The notes under the pieces were generated by a model that was given only the letters and a program-made list of their open reading frames with translations, was not told the origin of the DNA and did not search any database. DNA of 9,598 nucleotides from an uncultured Succinatimonas sp. (GTDB lineage Bacteria; Pseudomonadota; Gammaproteobacteria; Enterobacterales; Succinivibrionaceae), in contig CALFLJ010000263.1 in assembly GCA_937880335.1 (NCBI GenBank), forward strand, positions 1 to 9,598. Reading direction: 5' to 3'. This document shows positions 6,856 through 9,598 of the stretch, in pieces; positions within the stretch are counted from its first letter, which is position 1, and every line of letters begins with the position of its first letter. The translations under genes and the position numbers were made by a program.

Positions 6856-6943
6856 ACATAAACGTCGATGCCGCGCGTTGTCTTGTCCTAAAAGGTCTCA
6901 GGAGCGTCCGTCATCACGGATTATGTCTTTTTTCAACCTTTTA
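6856..6943 (+). promoter_or_regulatory. Structured 5' leader, candidate cis-regulatory RNA
   Basis: A G+C-rich block in an otherwise AT-rich spacer, directly upstream of the symporter gene. A long closing stem pairs ACATAA (6856-6861), CGT (6863-6865) and GATG (6867-6870) with CATC (6912-6915), ACG (6916-6918) and TTATGT (6921-6926), 13 pairs with small bulges, followed by six T (6928-6933). Inside, GCGC/GCGT (6873-6876/6904-6907) and TCCT/AGGA (6886-6889/6900-6903) close a 10-base loop. In that loop AAAAGGT (6890-6896) is perfectly complementary to ACCTTTT (6936-6942), next to the likely ribosome-binding site AAGAG (6943-6947). An alternative hairpin, TCCGT/ACGGA (6907-6911/6916-6920), excludes the upper closing stem. 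This is the architecture of a switch, but I recognise no known riboswitch class. All pairing is by eye. Confidence 0.5.
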
Positions 6944-6956
6944 AGAGTCTTTAATC

Positions 6957-8516
6957 ATGGATGAATTAACTTCAATTGTTCAAAATATTAACTCCATTCT
7001 ATGGGGGCCTTGGTGTCTTATACCTATCCTGGTAGGTGCAGGCATATTCTTTACTGTTAAATTACGTTTTGTACAGATACGTCAGTTCGGACGTGCTTTA
7101 AAACACGTCTTTGGGGGCTTAAGCTTCAATGGTGAAAAAGCTGGTAATCACGGAATGACCTCATTCCAATCACTAGCTACAGCAATTGCAGCACAGGTTG
7201 GTACTGGTAATTTAGCAGGTGTTGCAACCGCTATGGCAATGGGCGGTCCTGGCGCAATTTTCTGGATGTGGCTGGCAGCTTTCTTTGGAATGGCTACCAT
7301 CTTCGCTGAAGCTGTTTTAGCGCAGTTATACCGTTCAAAAGATGAGGAAGGACGTATTATAGGTGGCCCTGCCTACTATATTACCTATGGTTTAGGTAGT
7401 AAATCCATGGCTTGTATCTTCTCTGTTTTATGTATTGTCGCCTTGGGCTTTATAGGCAATATGGTACAGGCAAATTCAATCTCTACTGCATTTGAATCAT
7501 CTTTTAATATTCCGACACCTGTAACAGGAATGTTACTCATCCTACTTGCAGGCTTTATCTTCATTGGTGGAATTAAGCGTATTGCAAGTTTTGCCGAGAA
7601 AATGGTCCCACTTATGGCTCTTGTTTACGTTTTAGGAGCTATATATATCATTGCCTTGAATATTGAGGCCATTATTCCAACCATAAAAGCCATTTTCGTA
7701 GGCGCATTCAACCCAGAGGCTGCAACAGGTGGAGTTATAGGCGCATCAGTAAAAGAAGCAATCCGCTATGGCGTAGCTCGCGGACTCTTCTCTAACGAAG
7801 CTGGTATGGGATCTACTCCTCATGCCCACGCTATAGCTCGTGTAAAACACCCATCCCAGCAAGGTTTAGCTGCTGTAATTGGTCTTTTTATCGATACTTT
7901 CGTTGTTTTGACCGCTACAGCCTTAGTCATTTTAGTCACAGGTGTCTTAGATGGTAAGACCACAGGTATTGTATTAACCCAAAATGCCTTTGTTGAGGGT
8001 ATGGGAAGTGCAGGCTCAGGTTTTGTTGCCATCTGTTTATTCTTCGCTGCTTTTACAACTATTATTGGTTGGTATTTCTTTGCGGTACAAAATGTAAAAT
8101 TCCTATTTGGCTACCGCTTTATCAATATCTTCTCAGTTATTGTTCTCTTTTTCCTTATGTTAGGAAGTTTCCTTAAGGTAACATTAGTTTGGGAATTAGC
8201 CGACATGTTCAATGGTCTTATGGTTATTCCTAATATTATTGCTGTAATAGGCCTTTACAAACTAGTAACCCGCGCCTGCAGTGACTTCGAAGTAAAATAC
8301 CTAAAAGGTGAGAAGCCCTTCTTTGGACCTAGTGAACAATTAACCGGTCGTATGGCTATTATTCAAAATCGTCGACGTTCTATTAAAGCTGCAAGCAAGG
8401 CTCGCAACAATGAAGAAAAGGACGACAATAATGTAAATGACGATGAAGAAGAAAAAGAGGAAACTATCGAGGATTTAGTATCAAATCCATCGCAGAAAAG
8501 GCATAACAAATATTAA
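6957..8516 (+). CDS. Sodium:alanine/glycine symporter, AGCS family
   Basis: Inner-membrane carrier of the AGCS family (AlsT/DagA-like) that imports alanine or glycine with sodium. The 519 residues have the family's LeuT-like series of membrane helices and its signatures: GTGNLAGVATAMAMGGPGA (82-100) leading into IFWMWLAAFFGMATIFAEA; GGPAYYITYGLG (136-147); and GLFSNEAGMGSTPHAHA (276-292), a substrate/ion-binding region in relatives. The ATG at 6957 follows AAGAG by nine bases, and MDELTSIVQNINSILWGPW is a usual AGCS opening. The C-terminus beyond about residue 463 is unusual: a basic stretch (NRRRSIKAASKAR) and then an acidic, asparagine-rich tail (EEKDDNNVNDDEEEKEE), some 40-50 residues longer than typical members. 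The gene is monocistronic, bounded by terminators, and has the structured leader above. Amino-acid specificity cannot be fixed from sequence alone. Confidence 0.95.
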   Translation: MDELTSIVQNINSILWGPWCLIPILVGAGIFFTVKLRFVQIRQFGRALKHVFGGLSFNGEKAGNHGMTSFQSLATAIAAQVGTGNLAGVATAMAMGGPGAIFWMWLAAFFGMATIFAEAVLAQLYRSKDEEGRIIGGPAYYITYGLGSKSMACIFSVLCIVALGFIGNMVQANSISTAFESSFNIPTPVTGMLLILLAGFIFIGGIKRIASFAEKMVPLMALVYVLGAIYIIALNIEAIIPTIKAIFVGAFNPEAATGGVIGASVKEAIRYGVARGLFSNEAGMGSTPHAHAIARVKHPSQQGLAAVIGLFIDTFVVLTATALVILVTGVLDGKTTGIVLTQNAFVEGMGSAGSGFVAICLFFAAFTTIIGWYFFAVQNVKFLFGYRFINIFSVIVLFFLMLGSFLKVTLVWELADMFNGLMVIPNIIAVIGLYKLVTRACSDFEVKYLKGEKPFFGPSEQLTGRMAIIQNRRRSIKAASKARNNEEKDDNNVNDDEEEKEETIEDLVSNPSQKRHNKY

Positions 8517-8536
8517 AAATATACTAAACTAATTCA

Positions 8537-8577
8537 AAGGCTTTCTGCACATCTTGTCAGAAAGCCTTATTTTTTTT
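8537..8577 (+). terminator. Intrinsic terminator after the symporter gene
   Basis: A perfect 11-bp stem, AAGGCTTTCTG (8537-8547) with CAGAAAGCCTT (8558-8568), a 10-base loop, then A and eight T. It starts 20 bases past the stop codon. Confidence 0.95.
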
Positions 8578-8673
8578 GCTAGAATTATAGATCAACTTTT
8601 ATAAGTAAAATATTATTGGTAGAAAATAATAATAAAATTGCATTTACATTATTTCCTAATATTTTCTTTTAAA

Positions 8674-8717
8674 TTCAAAATATTTATTTTGAACTTAAAT
8701 TTATTTTATGCTTAAAT
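8674..8717 (+). promoter_or_regulatory. Possible promoter with overlapping operator of the GntR-type gene
   Basis: A perfect inverted repeat, TTCAAAAT (8674-8681) and ATTTTGAA (8686-8693), overlaps a candidate -35 TTGAAC (8689-8694), which is 17 bases from TTAAAT (8712-8717). A palindrome over the -35 would suit repression, possibly autoregulation by the GntR protein. The site is AT-rich and lacks the TGGT..ACCA core of FadR-type operators, so the link is speculative. Confidence 0.3.
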
Positions 8718-8752
8718 AAAATAAAATTTACGATCAATTTAGAGAGGATTTT

Positions 8753-9466
8753 GTGAAAAATTTTTGTTTAAAAACTGAATTTGCAAATGATTTGAGCAGT
8801 GATCCCTTAAATCAAAAGATCTTCCGATATTTAAAAAGAGCAATTACGGAATGCCAGATTCTCCCAGGAGAGCAAATTTCTGAAAATGAAATAGCAGGAC
8901 AATTTGATTTTAAAATTTCAAGGCAACCTGTACGCGAGGCATTAATAAAACTAAGCGAAAATAAATTTGTAGAGATTGCTCCTAAAAAAGGGACAAAAGT
9001 CTCTAAAATCAGCAAAAAAGATGTACTGCAAGGTATTGAAATACGCTGTGCTCTTGAAGGAATTTTTATCAAACGAGCGGTATTAAATTTTAGTAAAAAT
9101 GCAATTTTAGATCTTGAAGAAAATTTAAAACTTTTAAAACAGGCTATAGAAGATAACAATCTTAAAGAAATTTTTATTCTAAATAATAATTTTCATAAGA
9201 TTATTTTAAAAGAGGCTGATATGATTGAGGCTTGGCCTGTGATTGACAAAATAAAAAACATAGCCAATCGGGTTTGTTTCCTAGCCATTCATTTTAATAT
9301 TACTGAAAATAACATTAGCTACAAAGATCATCAGAAAATTTTAGATGCCATAAAAACACAAGATCCTATAATAGCTCAAAAAGTATTTATTGAGCACCTA
9401 CAAAGCACTAAGCGACAGCTTAGGGATATTATGGAAATTTGTCCTCAGGAATGGTTTTGTGAGTAG
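8753..9466 (+). CDS. GntR-family transcriptional regulator, FCD subfamily
   Basis: DNA-binding repressor or activator of the FadR/FCD branch, which responds to small organic acids or sugar acids. The 237 residues contain an N-terminal winged helix-turn-helix (about 18-87: LKRAITECQILPGEQISENE, then the recognition part SRQPVREALIKL at 57-68, and the wing PKKGTKVSKIS) and a C-terminal all-helical FCD ligand domain (about 92-225). In that domain the metal-site positions appear as Asn144, His148, His193 and His215; most relatives have Asp rather than Asn at the first. The start is GTG at 8753 with GAGG five bases before. The neighbours on both sides are in separate transcription units, so the target is not obvious. 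It could control the symporter or a gene beyond the window. The effector is unknown. Confidence 0.92.
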   Translation: MKNFCLKTEFANDLSSDPLNQKIFRYLKRAITECQILPGEQISENEIAGQFDFKISRQPVREALIKLSENKFVEIAPKKGTKVSKISKKDVLQGIEIRCALEGIFIKRAVLNFSKNAILDLEENLKLLKQAIEDNNLKEIFILNNNFHKIILKEADMIEAWPVIDKIKNIANRVCFLAIHFNITENNISYKDHQKILDAIKTQDPIIAQKVFIEHLQSTKRQLRDIMEICPQEWFCE

Positions 9467-9468
9467 TA

Positions 9469-9493
9469 AAACTCCACCAAAATGGTGGAGTTT
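9469..9493. terminator. Bidirectional hairpin terminator between convergent genes
   Basis: AAACTCCACCA (9469-9479) and TGGTGGAGTTT (9483-9493) form an 11-bp perfect stem with a three-base loop. It begins three bases after the GntR-type stop and ends four bases before the stop of the convergent minus-strand frame. The T runs are short on either strand (3-4), so it is weaker by rule than the other terminators here. Confidence 0.8.
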
Positions 9494-9497
9494 AATC

Positions 9498-9598
9498 TTA
9501 ATCACTATATTTAGATGATTGACACTTAATCCATTGTTTATCCTCTGATGCTTTTAAAATAAACTGATGGCGTTTTATAAGTGATGATCTATGACCTA
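9498..9598 (-). CDS. 3' end of an unidentified convergent gene (partial)
   Basis: A minus-strand frame enters from the right edge, stays open for 32 codons and stops at TAA 9500-9498. The product ends SLIKRHQFILKASEDK, QWIKCQSSKYSD. Evidence that it is real: a mixed residue composition that looks like protein rather than AT-rich noise, and a shared hairpin terminator immediately after the stop. The family is not recognised and the start lies outside the window. Confidence 0.55.
   Translation of the reverse strand, partial: GHRSSLIKRHQFILKASEDKQWIKCQSSKYSD

Noticed and set aside
6868..6891. Seven-codon leader peptide (MPRVVLS) inside the AGCS leader
   Set aside because: No ribosome-binding site and no run of a regulatory amino acid; the ATG lies within the closing stem of the structured RNA.
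6860..6893. Minus-strand resemblance to the GGACAAGAC core of guanidine-III riboswitches
   Set aside because: It is on the strand opposite to the downstream gene, and the rest of the compact pseudoknot consensus does not fit; judged coincidental.
7820..8032. Minus-strand 70-codon open frame inside the symporter gene
   Set aside because: Antisense shadow of a strongly conserved coding region, with no start signal or family resemblance.
8812..9159. Minus-strand 115-codon open frame inside the GntR-type gene
   Set aside because: Antisense to the DNA-binding and FCD domains, whose motifs are clear on the plus strand; no independent support.

Overview
The window is about 9.6 kb of AT-rich chromosomal DNA. 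The gene families and the order ftsK-lolA-(probable rarA) on the minus strand match the conserved Gammaproteobacteria arrangement. The low G+C, poly-A/T spacers and a charged, low-complexity FtsK linker suggest a host-associated lineage such as the Succinivibrionaceae. That placement is inference from style and family resemblance, not from a marker gene.

Left part (1-4992, minus strand): ftsK (DNA translocase, division and chromosome segregation) ends at a strong hairpin terminator. It is followed by about 640 bp of decayed, 5'-truncated group II intron (maturase C-terminal half plus domain V/VI remnants), then by lolA (periplasmic lipoprotein carrier) with its own probable promoter. A short reading frame overlaps the lolA end and looks like the first residues of rarA. 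It breaks at the window edge inside a 20-base inverted copy of lolA sequence, which may be a rearrangement or an assembly or amplification chimera.

Middle (4993-6666): an AT-rich 420-bp divergent intergenic region separates ftsK from a plus-strand pair, trmL (tRNA wobble 2'-O-methyltransferase) and a DedA/VTT-family membrane protein with a TTG start, closed by an intrinsic terminator.

Right part (6667-9598): an AGCS-family Na+:alanine/glycine symporter is preceded by a short G+C-rich leader. This leader can fold into a long closing stem, an inner hairpin and a 7-bp loop-to-ribosome-binding-site pseudoknot, with an alternative mutually exclusive hairpin. It is the most interesting element here and a candidate cis-regulatory RNA that I cannot assign to a known class. 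After a strong terminator comes a GntR/FCD transcription factor with a palindrome over its probable -35 box. A bidirectional terminator then separates it from the 3' end of an unidentified convergent gene.

I see no defence system, CRISPR array, rRNA/tRNA gene or intact mobile element. The protein-coding content is mostly ordinary housekeeping and transport; the unusual points are the AGCS leader RNA, the intron relic and the inverted junction at the left edge.
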